DNA of 64,000 nt, taken from contig JAACJO010000001.1 of assembly GCA_013368445.1 (NCBI GenBank), positions 2,914,001 to 2,978,000 of the forward strand, read 5' to 3'. Of the stretch, positions 33,607 through 45,856 are shown piece by piece. The notes under the pieces are model-generated. The model saw only the letters and a list, made by a program, of their open reading frames with translations, had not been told where the DNA came from and ran no database searches. How positions within the stretch are numbered: position 1 is the stretch's first letter; each line of letters opens with the position of its first letter. Position numbers and translations under genes: made by a program. The DNA comes from Leucocoprinus leucothites. Its lineage: Eukaryota; Basidiomycota; Agaricomycetes; Agaricales; Agaricaceae.

Positions 33607-34605
33607 CTAGACCTCCTTGACCTTGACGGTACCACGTAGTAGACCAGTCTAAATGAAGAAATAAGAATATGGAAGCCATCCTCAAGTAGAATATAACGTA
33701 CACGGCGGGCGGCAATGAGACCGACTTTCTGGCCAGGAACAGCAGAGCGAGCCACTGTCGAAGCATGTCCAATGTGCTGGTGGTTACCACCACCATGAGG
33801 ATGGTCAACAGGGTTCATAGCAACACCACGAGTACGGGGCCAGCTAAGGCAAAGTAAATCACCTGAGAGAGATTTACTAAACGAAATGAACTTACTTGTA
33901 GCGCTTGGCCTTGAATTTGTGGTATGCACGGCCGGCCTTCAGTAAGGGCTTGTCAATCCTTCCACCACCAGCGACGATACCGACGGTAGCACGAGCAGAG
34001 CCAGAGATGGTCTTCTTGGAACCGCTGGGAAGCCTGATTCTTGTCTTGTTGTCGTCAGGGGAGTGTCCAATGATGGTGGCATAGTTCCCAGAAGTGCGAG
34101 CGAGAGCACCACGGTCGCCAACCTTTTCTTCGACATTGCAGATAATAGTACCTTCAGGGCACTGGGAAACGGGAAGGACGTTGCCGACATTAAGGGTAGC
34201 TTTCTTGCCGCAGTAGACGAAAGCACCAGTGTGAAGGCCCTCAGTGGCAATGAAAGTTTCCTTGCGGAGCTTGTAACGGTAGGGGTCACGGAAGACGACA
34301 CGGGCAAGGGGAGCACCACTGCTAAACGTCAGATCTGGCCACTAGAACATCGCCGCTAGTTTAGCTCACCGGCCAGCATCGTGGATGATCTCCTTCACGA
34401 TACCCCGAACATAGCCATTGCGTTCAGCAAAATCGAGGGCACGGAACTGGGCGGGTGCCTTGTTGTGGTGGGTGTGTGACTTGAACTATTGAGAGCAAGT
34501 AGATGGGCGAGATTCAATTTGCGTTAGATTTCTGCGATAGTATGATTATGAAACAACACGCACGATGGTATGAGAACGCCTTTGTGCCCTAATAACCCGA
34601 CCCAT
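33607..34605 (-). CDS. RPL8: 60S ribosomal protein L8 (uL2)
   Basis: Component of the peptidyl-transferase region of the large subunit. Exon 1 (34605-34564, [14 protein letters not shown]), intron 34563-34486, exon 2 ([34 protein letters not shown]). After a further intron comes [60 protein letters not shown] and [20 protein letters not shown]. The next exon has the near-invariant [20 protein letters not shown], and the last ends [13 protein letters not shown] at 33607. Five exons, about 255 residues, the family size. Confidence 0.95.
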
Positions 34606-35261
34606 CGTAAATTCTGTGGAGGCTCTATATTAGCACGTTTTTCACCAAGATATCGCAGAGAAGAAAGGAATGGAAATCCAAAGGCCCAATCGACGCATCC
34701 AACCACACCATCATCCATCCATCCCAAACTGCACCGATTTCGACGCTGTTTTCGCGTATAGAGTATCCAAGAGGTTGAATGTGACGCCCTGAAAGCCATT
34801 TTCGAGGAGCGGACTGGCATACTCACATTCGGAGTGTCTTGAGGAACGGTCTGGACGATCTGGACGTTCGTTGGCCTGAGGTGGCTTGAGACCAAACAAG
34901 CACAACTATTGCTGATGTAAGTGATTGCATTCGGAAGACCACTTGCTTAGTCTTGGGACGATCCTCTAAAAGTTGTAATGGCTCAATATGATATCTTTCA
35001 CTGTTCTCAATACCCGAATATTCAAGTACAGTAAGTTAATGTAAGGGCTGAATTTCTGCACGCCATTGAGGGTGTCTGCACATATAAATCAGTTGTGTGA
35101 ATAGTCCATTTCCTTCCAGATCACAGGTGACACTGGCGTTGGGCGCTTGGTTAAGCTTATAAGCTCCGGCTACCAGAAGCAGCCCTGTCTTCCAAGTTTC
35201 CCACCGATCCTGACATACCCTTCTTGGTAGCGCCCTCCGCTCCCATCGCAATCCCCTATCG
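34606..35261. other. divergent promoter region, RPL8 / F-box protein
   Basis: 656 bases between divergently transcribed genes. No coding feature supported. No specific promoter element could be assigned by eye. Confidence 0.4.
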
Positions 35262-36926
35262 ATGCACGGAGAGCCTGACGCTAAGCTCAGCGCTCTTGCT
35301 CTCCCTGGAGTCGCCGAGCTCAGTCTGAAGCACCTCAGTTCTGAATTACCTACCAGCCTGCTCACCGACCTTTCCACCGGTGGAACAACGTCCATATCCA
35401 CCAGCGACGAGCTCAATCAACTCAACCAGCTAATAACCCAACTCGAAACCCGTCGCGCTCTCCTCTTACAACACTCCAATACTCAACACTCCGCCATCTT
35501 CAAACTCCCCTCCGAAATACTTGCCGAAGTATTCCAATACGCAGATGCGATAGACCCACCGAGCGAGTGTATATTCAGTAGCAGCACCAGGAGCAGTAGC
35601 AGGCGTCGTCATCCCTTCACCCCTATCCGACTCGGTGCCGTGTGTACACATTGGCGACATGTAGCTTGGAACTCTCCACAGCTGTGGACCAACCTGCCTC
35701 TATCAGGCTGTTGGGTATGGGAAGCCAAGTTTCCACTTGCGCAGATCCTTAATACGTACTATCATAACATGAAAGTCATGACACTCGATCTCTTCATCGA
35801 CTGCTTTCGCGGTCGTTTCGTTCCTGACGGTGACGAGGATCATATAACACAGGAAGACGCATTTAACGCCATCTTTGTAGAGCATGCGGACAAGTTGCGA
35901 GTATTAGGAATGCGAATGTGGCCAGAGGCATGGTTACCACATATAGAGAAGGTGCAGGAGACAACCTCGTTCTCTCACCTAGAAGAAGTATGGATAAAGT
36001 CTCCTGGGGCCGGTTTTGAGGAGAAACTCTCGTTCACAAACGCACCCCGCCTACGAAAAATAGAGCTCGTAGGCGCTACAGGGTCGGCCGTAGTCGTTCT
36101 TCCTTGGACCCAAATCACACATCTCACGCTCTGCGACGTTCCCTCTGACTTGTGCTTAAAGCTCCTCACCCAATGCACAAATCTCGAATACTTCTCCTGT
36201 GACGACCTTACACCTTCTTCATCAGGGTCCAGCGGAGTGAGGGATCGAATTAACTTTCCACATCTTAAAACTTTCCACTACCTCGACCGCGAGCTTTCAT
36301 CTGAATGGAGAGAAGCCATGGGCCGATATCTCCAGTTCCCCGCTCTCGAGTCCGTCGTTTGGCACCCAGATTGGAGCGCCGGTGTCGAGCGACAAATGCT
36401 TCGCCAACACCCCGAATCCATCCAAACCCTTGAATTCCGATTCCGCAGGAGGGACCAATCACGACTCAAACCCATGTTCATAGCCCTTAACTCGCTAGAG
36501 GAGCTCAAAGTCAGCTGCTGGCCGTCGATCAAGCTCAGTGTCCTTGATCTCCTTACTCCTCAGAAGAGGCGGCCCTTACTACCCTCTCTTCGGAAACTCC
36601 ACTTCACAGCTAGATCGAATGAAATGTCACTCAAGGTCGTGTCTAGTCTGTTGGCGATGATAAATTCTCGGCGGACACTGACACACGCAAAGCTGGATCA
36701 CCTCGTGCTTTCTTATTACGTTCGATCCTTCAAGCTGGAGCCTTGGCCGCCAGTGCTCATTGAGGGGTTCAAAGCACTTGTACGCGATGGCATGAAGATA
36801 GTTATTGAGGCGGATGACGAAGAGCTTTCTTACGATTGGTTGCATGCTGAGGATATCGTCGAATGTGATAGTTCAAGCACATCTGCCTCGGACATTTTGG
36901 ACGTAGAACCCAGAGTCGAGCTTTGA
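35262..36926 (+). CDS. F-box-like/LRR protein
   Basis: Single exon, 554 residues. A coiled N-terminal segment (DELNQLNQLITQLETRRALL) leads into the F-box-like motif AIFKLPSEILAEVFQYAD and the downstream LGAVCTHWRHVAWNSPQLWT, the same architecture as the gene at 10.4-12.0 kb but only distantly similar. Leucine-rich segments follow (LRKIELVGATG, ITHLTLCDVPS, IQTLEFRFRRRD, LPSLRKLHFTARS). The C-terminus is acidic. Presumed SCF ubiquitin-ligase adaptor; substrate unknown. An upstream frame continues a little before 35262, but this is the first ATG. Confidence 0.75.
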   Translation: MHGEPDAKLSALALPGVAELSLKHLSSELPTSLLTDLSTGGTTSISTSDELNQLNQLITQLETRRALLLQHSNTQHSAIFKLPSEILAEVFQYADAIDPPSECIFSSSTRSSSRRRHPFTPIRLGAVCTHWRHVAWNSPQLWTNLPLSGCWVWEAKFPLAQILNTYYHNMKVMTLDLFIDCFRGRFVPDGDEDHITQEDAFNAIFVEHADKLRVLGMRMWPEAWLPHIEKVQETTSFSHLEEVWIKSPGAGFEEKLSFTNAPRLRKIELVGATGSAVVVLPWTQITHLTLCDVPSDLCLKLLTQCTNLEYFSCDDLTPSSSGSSGVRDRINFPHLKTFHYLDRELSSEWREAMGRYLQFPALESVVWHPDWSAGVERQMLRQHPESIQTLEFRFRRRDQSRLKPMFIALNSLEELKVSCWPSIKLSVLDLLTPQKRRPLLPSLRKLHFTARSNEMSLKVVSSLLAMINSRRTLTHAKLDHLVLSYYVRSFKLEPWPPVLIEGFKALVRDGMKIVIEADDEELSYDWLHAEDIVECDSSSTSASDILDVEPRVEL

Positions 36927-37005
36927 TTAGTACTAGGGTCGAGATACCATTGTACAATATACCTTTAAGATACACGGACAGCAATAGTGAAGGACCTAAA
37001 ATCAA

Positions 37006-38306
37006 CTAGAGAAGCTTGACGTAGGAAGCAGGGAAAAGTCCTTGTTTTCCATCTATCTCACCCGTCCACCTGAAAATGCACTCGTCAGCCAAGAGTTTAA
37101 CTAATTGAGGCATGACACATACCAGTCATCAGATGTCCGCTCGATCACCAATACCCTCTGACCCTCCTTGAGGTCAAGGTCCCCAGCTTCCTAAACACAC
37201 CGTGAAAATTCAGTAAAAAGGTGATTGATGAGAAGAATCTGGCACGAACCGGGGAATCAAAATCATACAGTGACTCCGCCCATTCCCCGGGCCCTTGTTC
37301 ATCCTCTGGTTCCGGTTCCGGCTGTCGTGGAGGCGGGGGTGGTGGGGCAGCAGCCGCTCTCGTTGGCGGAGGCCCAAACTTGCTTGCGCTATTCCTCGGT
37401 GGAAATGCTGACGGGATATTATCCGCAGCACTCGAGGGCGTATGTTGAAACGACGATTTTGGTGGATTGGATGAAGAATTTCGAATTGATCCAAAGAAAT
37501 TCTTTCCAGAGGTCACATCCACGTCTCCGAATTTCTGTACGATCACGAATGAAGGGAGTACAACATCAGCAACCATATTCAACAGCTTTGGATTGGGGGT
37601 AGAAAGAAAGCTCGAACCTTGACACTAGCTAGACCAGACACGCTTCCTCGCTCCGCAGTGTTTGAGAAGCCTGTTGCGTCACGCTTTCCACCACCTTGGA
37701 GTGCTGCTATTCTATCCGCCAATGATCCACCATGCTGATTATCGTGATTGTTCGAATCTCCATCGTCACGGTGCTGTCCAGCTGACTAGTTCACAAATCA
37801 TCACGAATATACAATGCATACACGTTATCATTTGACCCAAAAAGCAACGAATGAGACATTAAGAGCACTCAAACACGGTCAAAGTACAACTACGTACCAC
37901 AGACGGTGCCGACGCATGCGCGGGCGTAGCTCTTGAATTATTGGCATTGGCATTGGCATTAGCGTTCTGCATACTCTTGAACCCAGCCGACACAAACTTG
38001 CTCGCAGCATCACCAGCACGACCAACAGCTGCAGCTGCAGCATGAGCCTGAGCATTCGTTATCTCTTTCCGAAACGGATTCGAATTTCCCGTCGTTGTTG
38101 TACTAGTAGATGACGCATCGAAGCCACCTTTCGTAGCGTTCAAGACCTCGGGGCGTGATTGGAAATATCTATGCGAAGATCACCGGAAAGAGGATGCAAT
38201 ATAGCATCAATAGCTATGGAGCGGTCACAGAGAACGGAGAGACTTACTCGTCAAGGAGCGAGAAAAAGGCATCTTTTTCATTTGCTCCTAAGTTCGTGAA
38301 GACCAT
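37006..38306 (-). CDS. SH3-domain protein with Pro/Ala-rich linker
   Basis: Starts at ATG 38306 (MVFTNLGANEKDAFFSLLDE), continues after an intron as YFQSRPEVLNATKGGF, then an Ala/Asn-rich segment (VGRAGDAASKFVSAGFKS) and SLADRIAALQGGGKRDATGF. A Pro-rich exon follows (PPPTRAAAAPPPPPPRQPEP) and the SH3 domain ends the protein: AESLYDFDSPEAGDLDLKEG, QRVLVIERTSDDWWTGEIDG, KQGLFPASYVKLL, stop at 37006. The ALYDF-like start, WW pair and GxFPxxYV end are classic SH3 marks. Such fungal proteins act in actin/endocytosis signalling; that is inference from the domain only. Six to seven exons. Confidence 0.8.
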
Positions 38307-39258
38307 GTTCAAGTTAAGGATCGTAACCTGGTGGACGTCTGGAAAGAATGTATTGACTGTTGTTGCTATCAACGTGGGTGGTCACTTGACTGCCACACCC
38401 CCACGCGTAGGCACAACGATCATAGCCCCTGAGTATGTTGCGTTTATATTGAATGATGCTGGCGCCTAGATTCTTCCTAATAATGATTGGTATACGCCTA
38501 TGTTTTTATTAATGCATATTTGCATAACAAAGCAAAAGAAAAAAGGTATTCGAGTTGGTTCAGAAAAGGGCAGAAAATAGAGAAGGACGAGGAAGAAAAA
38601 TACATATAATAGATCATCTCATCACAAACACCAAGGGTACTTTTAATAACACAAAACCAAAGGTTGTAATGTAAGAAGAGTAGAAAAAAATGAAGAGTTA
38701 AACAACAAAAATGTAACAGGAAGCAGGAACACCAAATCCTACTATATACCGCGACGACGACCGCTGTGAAGTACAGCTATCGACAAAAACCCGGCGAGTG
38801 CTCGTTTATATGTAAAAGCAAAAAAAAAGTGAACAAGAAAGCGAAACTGGAAAGAGGGGGAAAGCACAGGAAGAGAGATTCAACAATATTTACAGGCAAA
38901 CGGCGGAATTTCAGGTGATGATTGTGGCACGAAGGATAGGAAAAGGGACCCTCCAAGAGTAGATATCAAGTGAATACCAAAATAAGAGCCAAGGAGGCAG
39001 GGTAGGGGACAAGCAGAGGCACAAAAACCGGGGACAGTGATATCGACTAGACCCAAAAAGATGTGTATGAGCTGGGTGTGATAGTAATCGCAGGGAGATG
39101 TGGAACGCACAAGGTTCAAAGGGGAGACGAGGTGGTGGGTGAGGAGAAGAATGGAGGGGAGGGAGAGATTACAACCGCCAATTCCCAGCAGTTAATGGGA
39201 AAAGCAAACCCGAAACCAGAGAGAGAGAGAAAGAAAAACGAAGATATCGACATTTTTT
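38307..39258. other. intergenic, SH3-gene promoter and 3' UTR of the Gln/Gly/Met-rich gene
   Basis: A/G-rich on the plus strand with many A runs (for example 38520-38600 and 38815-38850). No coding signal accepted. Confidence 0.4.
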
Positions 39259-42200
39259 TTACCAATTCGCCGAACCCAAGAAGTCGTAGTCGCCGCTCCC
39301 GAGTCCCTGATCCCCCATTCCGGCCATGCTACCCATGCCACCCATACCCATGCCTCCGCCCATACCACCTCCCATACCGCCCATACCGCCCATTCCTCCC
39401 ATACCACCGCCCATACCACCCATGCCACCACCCATTCCTCCCATACCGCCACCCATACCTCCTGCTCCACCCATATTCATACTGCCACCCATCCCGCCCA
39501 TACCCATATTACCCATACCTCCCATTCCCATACTGCCACCCATGCCACCCATACCACCCATCCCCTGCTGTCCCGCAGGGTTCGGCGTAGCCGACATCTG
39601 CCTCGCTGCATCCCCCATTGAAAATCCTCCACCACCCTGTCCACCTCCAAACCCTCCAGGTCCACCTCCCCCAGATCCAGAGCCACCACCGCCTTCTCCC
39701 CATCCCATATTCTGTCCATTAAACACCGGACTCTGTTGCCCGCCTCCCCCACCACCTTGCTGATGTTGTTGTTGCTGCTGCGCCAAAAGTCTTGCAGCCT
39801 GACTCTGCTGCTGCTGCAACATCATCCTCTGATAATCCTCCGTACCCGGCATCGCACCACCACCCATACCCATAGGCCCAGAACTTAACGACCGTGAGGG
39901 TACTCTCGGCGTCATCGGTGATGCAGTACCTCCTCCTTCCGAAGGCGACCTCGTGCTCCGCGCAATACCAGGTATCGCACTCGCATTTGATCGTAGTGCT
40001 GCAGGCGGCACAAACATATCCCCTCCCATCCCTCCCATACCCATCCGTCCACCACCAGCAGGCGATCCGTGCGAAGGTGAAACCATATTCCCAGCTTGCT
40101 GCTGCTGCTGTTGCTGAGCAGCCAAAGCCTGCTGTCGTCTCAACATCTGTTCTTGTTGCATCGCGACCTGCTGCGGCGTCATGCCTCCCATCCCAGCAGG
40201 ACCTCCTCCTGGCCCACCACCACCACCACCACCACCCATAGACCGTTGCTGCTGTTGCTGCTGTAACAACATCAGCTGTCTCTGCTGATTCATATCCATA
40301 CCCATACCACCCCTCGCAGCCGCAGCCGCCATCATCCTGGGATCCATACCTCCTCCCATGCCACCCATGCCACCCATGCCTCCTGTACCTCCACCACCCA
40401 TCCCTTGACCCCCCATCCCTCCACCACCCCCCTGCTGTACAACCGGCGACCCAGGTGCACCAAATCCTCCCGCACCTCCTGCACTGCCCATACCACCTCC
40501 CATACCTCCAGGTCCACCACCAGCACCGCTGACACGAGCCTGAAGAGCAGCCGACATTTGATTCTGCTGCGCCTGTTGTTGCTGCTGCTGTTCCTGTCTC
40601 GCCTGTAACGTCTGCTGAGCCACAACCATCTTCTGCACTTGCATCTGCGGTGGCATTTGCTGGAACCCAGGTAGGTTTCTGATCATGTACTGCACGAACG
40701 GATGGTTCGGTTGTTGTAGCATTTGGAACATCTGGGCCATAATCTGAGGCCCAGGACCTCCACTTCCACTTCCACTTCCAGGCCCACCAGGACCTCCACC
40801 TCCAGACCCGCCGGATCCAGGACCGCCAGGACCTCCCATACCACCAGCGTTTCCAGGATTGGCACCAGGCGGCGACATCTGTCGTGCAGCAGCGGCAGCC
40901 TGCATCTGCACTCTCGCCTGCATCTGCGCTTGTCTCGCACGAATCTGCTGCTCAGGCGTCATTCCACCAGGTCCGCCGCCCATACCACCAGGCATACCCA
41001 TACCCTCTCCATGATTGCCCATACCACCACCTCCTGGCGTTGGCGTTTGCGGTCCCACTCCAGAGCCAGAGTTAGGGTTACCGAGGCCAGGCGTAGGCGT
41101 TGCTGAATTTGAGGGTCCGCCTACATTGATCCCTACGCCACCAGGATTATTGTTCCCAGCGTGGTTCGGATTGCCAGTGGCACTAGCAGTCATAGGATTA
41201 GGTGTCGATGAACCGCTATTCGTACCGTTTACTGGTGTACCACCGGATACGGCACCAGCGGCAGAGTTGATTCCGTTTACACCAGCCATGGGTGGGGCAG
41301 GCGGTGCCATCATGCCTTTACCCTCGCCGGTGTCACGCCTCTTATTCGTCAACATCTGCACCGTAGGATCTTCACCCCTATCGCGTTTGAGAGCATTCTG
41401 CTGTTGTTGTTGCTGATTTTGATGCTGTAGTGCCTTCATCCGGGCGATTTCTTTGGCGAAAAGACTGGGAAGTTCGACGTAGAGTTGTCTTATTCGGTCT
41501 GTGGAGGTAAAGTCGAGGACTGGTGGTGGGTCCAAGTTTGGTAGCATCTAAGCGAAAGGTGTCAAAAACATCGATTGAATATGATAATATAAGTTAAGCA
41601 ACGTACGGTGGTGTGGCCGTCTGCAGCGCCTGCTAGCCATGAAAGGTTTGTTTTTAGACAAGTAGCATATCTATAAAAAATATGAGAAGGAGGATCATTC
41701 CAATTACAAAGGCGAAAACATACTGGACGAATCGTGGGTCATTATTTGAGATGCCGTGTGATTGGAACTGGGCAAAAACGCTGAAATAGGCGCCGATTTA
41801 AAACCGCCTCAAGGCACTCAGTAAAACAGGACCGACTCACTTGAGCAACTCAACGTTAAGGTCTAGTACTTTGACGACTTTTGGATCACGAGTGTTGTTA
41901 TTGTTGGAGGCTGGTGGATCAGGAGTTGAGATGGCGGTATCGGGCGAAGGTCGTGATTGTTGCTGGTGTTGTTGCATGAACGTCGAGGCAGCATTAAGTG
42001 ATATATTATTCCCCATTGTTCCGGGTGGTGATTTGGTAGTTTGCCGGCCTTGCGATTGCCTCAGCTGCTGATTTTGCGGAACATGTGGCTGTTGCCTTTG
42101 CTGTGGTAGTGATTTAGCAGACTTGGCAGCAACAACGTTCGCCTCTGCCTTCTTTTCTCCTTCCTTCGTCTCTTCACCCTCTCCTTCACCCTCACCATCA

Positions 42201-42889
42201 AGTTCATCAGCCGGCGGCGTCAGAGGACTCAGCGGTGAGCTCTGTCTCGATGTTTCGGCCTTTGACCCCCCAGCAGCCTCTTCCTCTTCTTCCTCTTCCT
42301 TTCTTGCCCCCTGTGCTGATGCACCAGCCTCTTTCGCCTCAGCGCTACCTCCGGTATTTCCACTCTCGCCCTGCCCCGATGGTGAGTTCGTCTCCGGAAC
42401 AGGCGAGAGCGACGAACTCCGATCTCCTTCTCCCATATTCGGCGACGCCAAAAACGCAGAATCCGTCGACGACGAGGGCGGTGGTGGACCAATATGCACA
42501 TTTCGCTCTCCAGCCAAACTATGCATCGCCGTCAAGTTGTTGTTCGAATGAGTCGGTTGTAGCGAAGAAGCTGCAGCCGTGGCTACACCCAGCGGATCCA
42601 TTCCACCCAGTCCATCTCCTACACTATCCACATCGTCCGGCGGCAAATGCATAACATCCTCCAAATCGTCATTCAAAAACTCCTCGGGTCTAAAGTCTTG
42701 TACATGAACCAACTGGTCTGTATCCACGCCTCCAAGTGGGTCATCATGACCCATACCAGACACGGTCCCCGACGGTGGTCCAAAAGGATCATCACCGCCA
42801 ACGTCCCAGGTAAAAGAATCCAGCGCAGCGGCAGAAGCAGAGGACTTGAGTGGCGATGTAGAAGGATGATTGTGATCAACGTGGATCAT
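39259..42889 (-). CDS. Gln/Gly/Met-rich protein, probable transcriptional co-regulator
   Basis: Four exons (42889-41841, 41780-41724, 41670-41607, 41547-39259), 1152 residues. Not assigned to a named family. The N-terminus (MIHVDHNHPSTSP) leads to an acidic region and Glu runs. The only well-folded part spans the small exons: VVKVLDLNVELLNVFAQFQS, HGISNNDPRFVQYATCLKTN, LSWLAGAADGHTTMLPNLDP, VLDFTSTDRIRQLYVELPSL, FAKEIARMKALQ. After that come poly-Gln blocks, Gly-rich segments and, over the last ~90 residues, a (GGM)n repeat. Disordered Q/G-rich proteins of this kind are usually nuclear co-regulators; that is inference from composition. It ends SGDYDFLGSANW. Confidence 0.7.
39305..39590 (-). 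repeat. (Gly-Gly-Met)n coding microsatellite
   Basis: Plus-strand CCCATACCACCC-type hexamer/9-mer repeats. On the coding strand this gives runs such as GGMGGMGGGMGGMGG near the C-terminus of the Gln/Gly/Met-rich protein. A second similar block lies at about 40340-40400. Confidence 0.8.
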
Positions 42890-44121
42890 CCTATTCTTCC
42901 GTTAAATATACGACTGAAATAAGGCTTCCGCAGCCTTGGTACTTGGCAGAGTGATGGGGTTCCAGGTATAGCTGGTTCCGGCGGAAAGAATGTTGCTTGG
43001 TTCCTGAATGGGGAGTTGCAGTGCAAATGTAATTCTCCACACGTAGCGTATTAAGCGTTCTGCAAACACAAAGAAAAACAACAACAGAGTTCTCCTCCGT
43101 GCCTATCTCCAAGTCAAAAAGCAACCACCCACCTCTGTGTACAACCGATGCGCCCGGCCTCTAGCGTTTCGCACTTTGCTCGCGTCGAGTCTCCGAGCCG
43201 AGTGTCCTTTGCAGGTGATTAACGGAGTCGTAGGCAGGAGTATCCTTCAGCTGGGTCGTATACAAGAGAATAATAGGGAAAGATAAGGGCGAGAGAGAGA
43301 GCGGAGCCGTGTAGGGAATACACGCCCCGAGTTCAGCGTTTGTAGGCGGTGGGCTGGGATCCTCAGCACCTCACAGGTCAGGCCTAAGCGTGAGACTTTT
43401 TCCGTCGGAGTCCCAATTTCCTACCACCCATCACCATCGCCCTCTCCGACGGGCAGCGGCAGCCCAGTGGGTGCAGCGAACATAAGAAGGACGGTAGTGG
43501 GAACACGAGAAAGAGAGAGCTCGAGATAAACAAAGGATAAGCAATCTCCCACTTCCTCGGGCCAATACAATGCGCCAGAACCGCATCACAGTTTGCCGCC
43601 GGCGATATGGGCATGGCGTGTTCCTGGCCGACCGCAACACTCAACCACACGTCGTCCCTCAATCTCATCGATCCGCCATGTGAAAAAAAACACATCCAAT
43701 CATCCGGAACATACGTATTTGATAGATGCCTAGCAATGAGCATGTAATAACAATATAGTAACACTACTGACTACGCTAAGCGAGTGGATGGACCCGGTCG
43801 TCCGCGTACTGTACATGATGGAGAGAGACAAAGCACATAATTAGGAGTCGTGATAGTCATGAACATGAACATGAGATGGAATCGTGTGGTAGTTCGCGCC
43901 TTTTTCCGCTGAAACCAAGATGTTGGTCCACGAGAGAAACGAGAAGAATAAAAAAGAGTGGCGACATCCTGGAACAGACTTGTAAGGAGCACTGTCGCTT
44001 TTCAGGGAATGACGGAGGGAAAGCCGTCGTTCAACTCGGGAATCGTGATCTGTACAGACCGCAAGGGATCCCCGTCACTCCGAGCCCATCCCACTGTCAT
44101 CCGTACAGCCTCCCCAATAAC
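42890..44121. other. intergenic, about 1.2 kb
   Basis: Promoter and 5' UTR region of the Gln/Gly/Met-rich gene plus the 3' flank of the PCL-type cyclin (both minus). No gene supported. A long promoter would suit a regulatory gene, but no element was identified. Confidence 0.4.
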
Positions 44122-45856
44122 TCACACGTCACTTCGAATACCTCCCGACCTTGAAGGCACCAATCGTCGGAAAGTGCTTTGAGCCTGCTCGGGCGTAGGG
44201 CCTTCGTCATGTCCTCCAGAGCCGTGCCTTACTCCATCGTGCGACACGGAATGAGGCATCGCAGCCTTTGTCGCAGCACCCCACATCCGACTCAAGAACC
44301 CCCCAGCAATACCAGCTCGTGAGAGGCTCGGCATCGTTGCGCTCGTCGCCATACCAGACTCCGCCTTGGCCACTGCCGCAGCTGGAGGCACCGTCATCGA
44401 GCTCGATCGCTTCGTCTCATTACTTCTAAGTCGCATACTATGAACAGGGGAATTCGAACCCGTAATGGTATTGATCGAAGAGGTATCAGACGGCTTCCTA
44501 GGTCGGATACTGTTCTTGTACGCGTGAGTAGGGACGGGACGTAGCATAAAAGGTCGCTTCGTCGGTGTGGGTTCCGCAGATCCATCACGGTCATCCTGGC
44601 GTCGGCGTTTAATCAACGACTTTTTTTCCACTTCCATCTCGTATCCATCATCGTCAGATTCATTGCTGCTAAGCCACCCAGAGGATGAAGAAGACGAAGA
44701 TCCAGTATCATCCACAAGTGAAGCCACATCTGAAGACGAAGTTGAAGTAGATTCCGCACTGAGACTATTAAACATCGGATTTGACGATCCAGCCGAGGCA
44801 CCACCAGCACCAGCCAGTCGAGAAGAACTATTCGAGGTAGACAGATGCGCTGTCGAAAGCCTTCTCGCGATTCCACGAACTGCAGACGTAAATGCCGCAG
44901 AAAGAGCGGAAGGTTCTTCATCTGGTGGTGTAGGAAGTTGCGTTTGTGCCTGGGCCTGTAGTGCGCGAGCCTTCCCAGCCCTTGACACCCTATCAATCGC
45001 GAGCGCCCGAGCCGAACCTGAATGCATAAATGGCGTGAAATGTTTGACGGCTTCCATTTCATCAAACCGTAGATCGTAATCCAGGAGATAAAGCAGTTGC
45101 TTTTCCATTAGATTGATTTCCGCGACATCAAACATGACAGCATAATTGGCCCAGTGGACGTTCTTGGGTGACGAGTCATTAAGGTACTTGGCAGTGACAA
45201 TAAGCGTCGCGAGGAATACTCTATGACGAGTACAAGGCATCCCTGATCCGAACATCAGTTCCACCATCGACCCCCTACACATGAGGAAAGCAATCACCTT
45301 TAGCCACATCCGGAAGCTTAGTTCTTAGCCTCTCGAGATAAACCAAGGTCGTAAGTAACGTCGGTACCTGCACATTCGAGCATTTAACCAAATGCGCAAT
45401 GAAATTCTCTAACGAAATCAACCGATGAGTCGATCCTTCAACTAATCGAGTAGGCACCGTCCTCTTCGTAGGCGACGACGTAGACGGGGTTATCGGCGGG
45501 GTAACAAGGGTCTGTCTTGAAGCATTCGCCAACGAACCACTAGCATTAATGGATGCTACCACGGCATCCCCGATTGTCGACGACGATGAACAACCAACCT
45601 CACCATCAGATGAATTAGAGTTGTTCGAGTTTGACGCCGCCGAAGAAACGGAAGAGGAAGATGATGAACAACCAGGCGGTGGGGCACCGTCGTCGATATG
45701 TATCACACTCGACGCACTGCTGGCAACATATTGTATCATATCCAACGAAACACGCCTCTGCAGAAGTGACACCAGCCTGGGATCATGCATAGACGCAGGT
45801 ACCAGCGAAGCAGGATGCCTCCGATCCGGGTGCACAGAAAGATGAGACGTCGGCAT
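44122..45856 (-). CDS. PCL1/PCL2-type G1 cyclin (Pho85-class partner)
   Basis: Two exons (45856-45298, 45242-44122) with a 55-nt intron, 559 residues. The N-terminus is short, followed by Ser-rich spacers. The cyclin box is split by the intron: [40 protein letters not shown], then [60 protein letters not shown]. This matches the Pcl1/2 subgroup, which drives polarity and G1 events with Pho85-like kinases. The long C-terminal half is disordered, Ser/Pro-rich with likely CDK sites and a basic KRRRQDD patch. It is the second Pho85-class cyclin in the window. Confidence 0.8.

Noticed and set aside
37750..37775. tRNA T-arm-like TGTTCGAATCTCC
   Set aside because: No acceptor stem or anticodon arm around it; it lies in an exon of the SH3 gene.
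39326..39763. Long plus-strand proline-rich open frame
   Set aside because: It is the antisense of the (GGM)n-coding repeat; codon-shadow of the real minus-strand gene.
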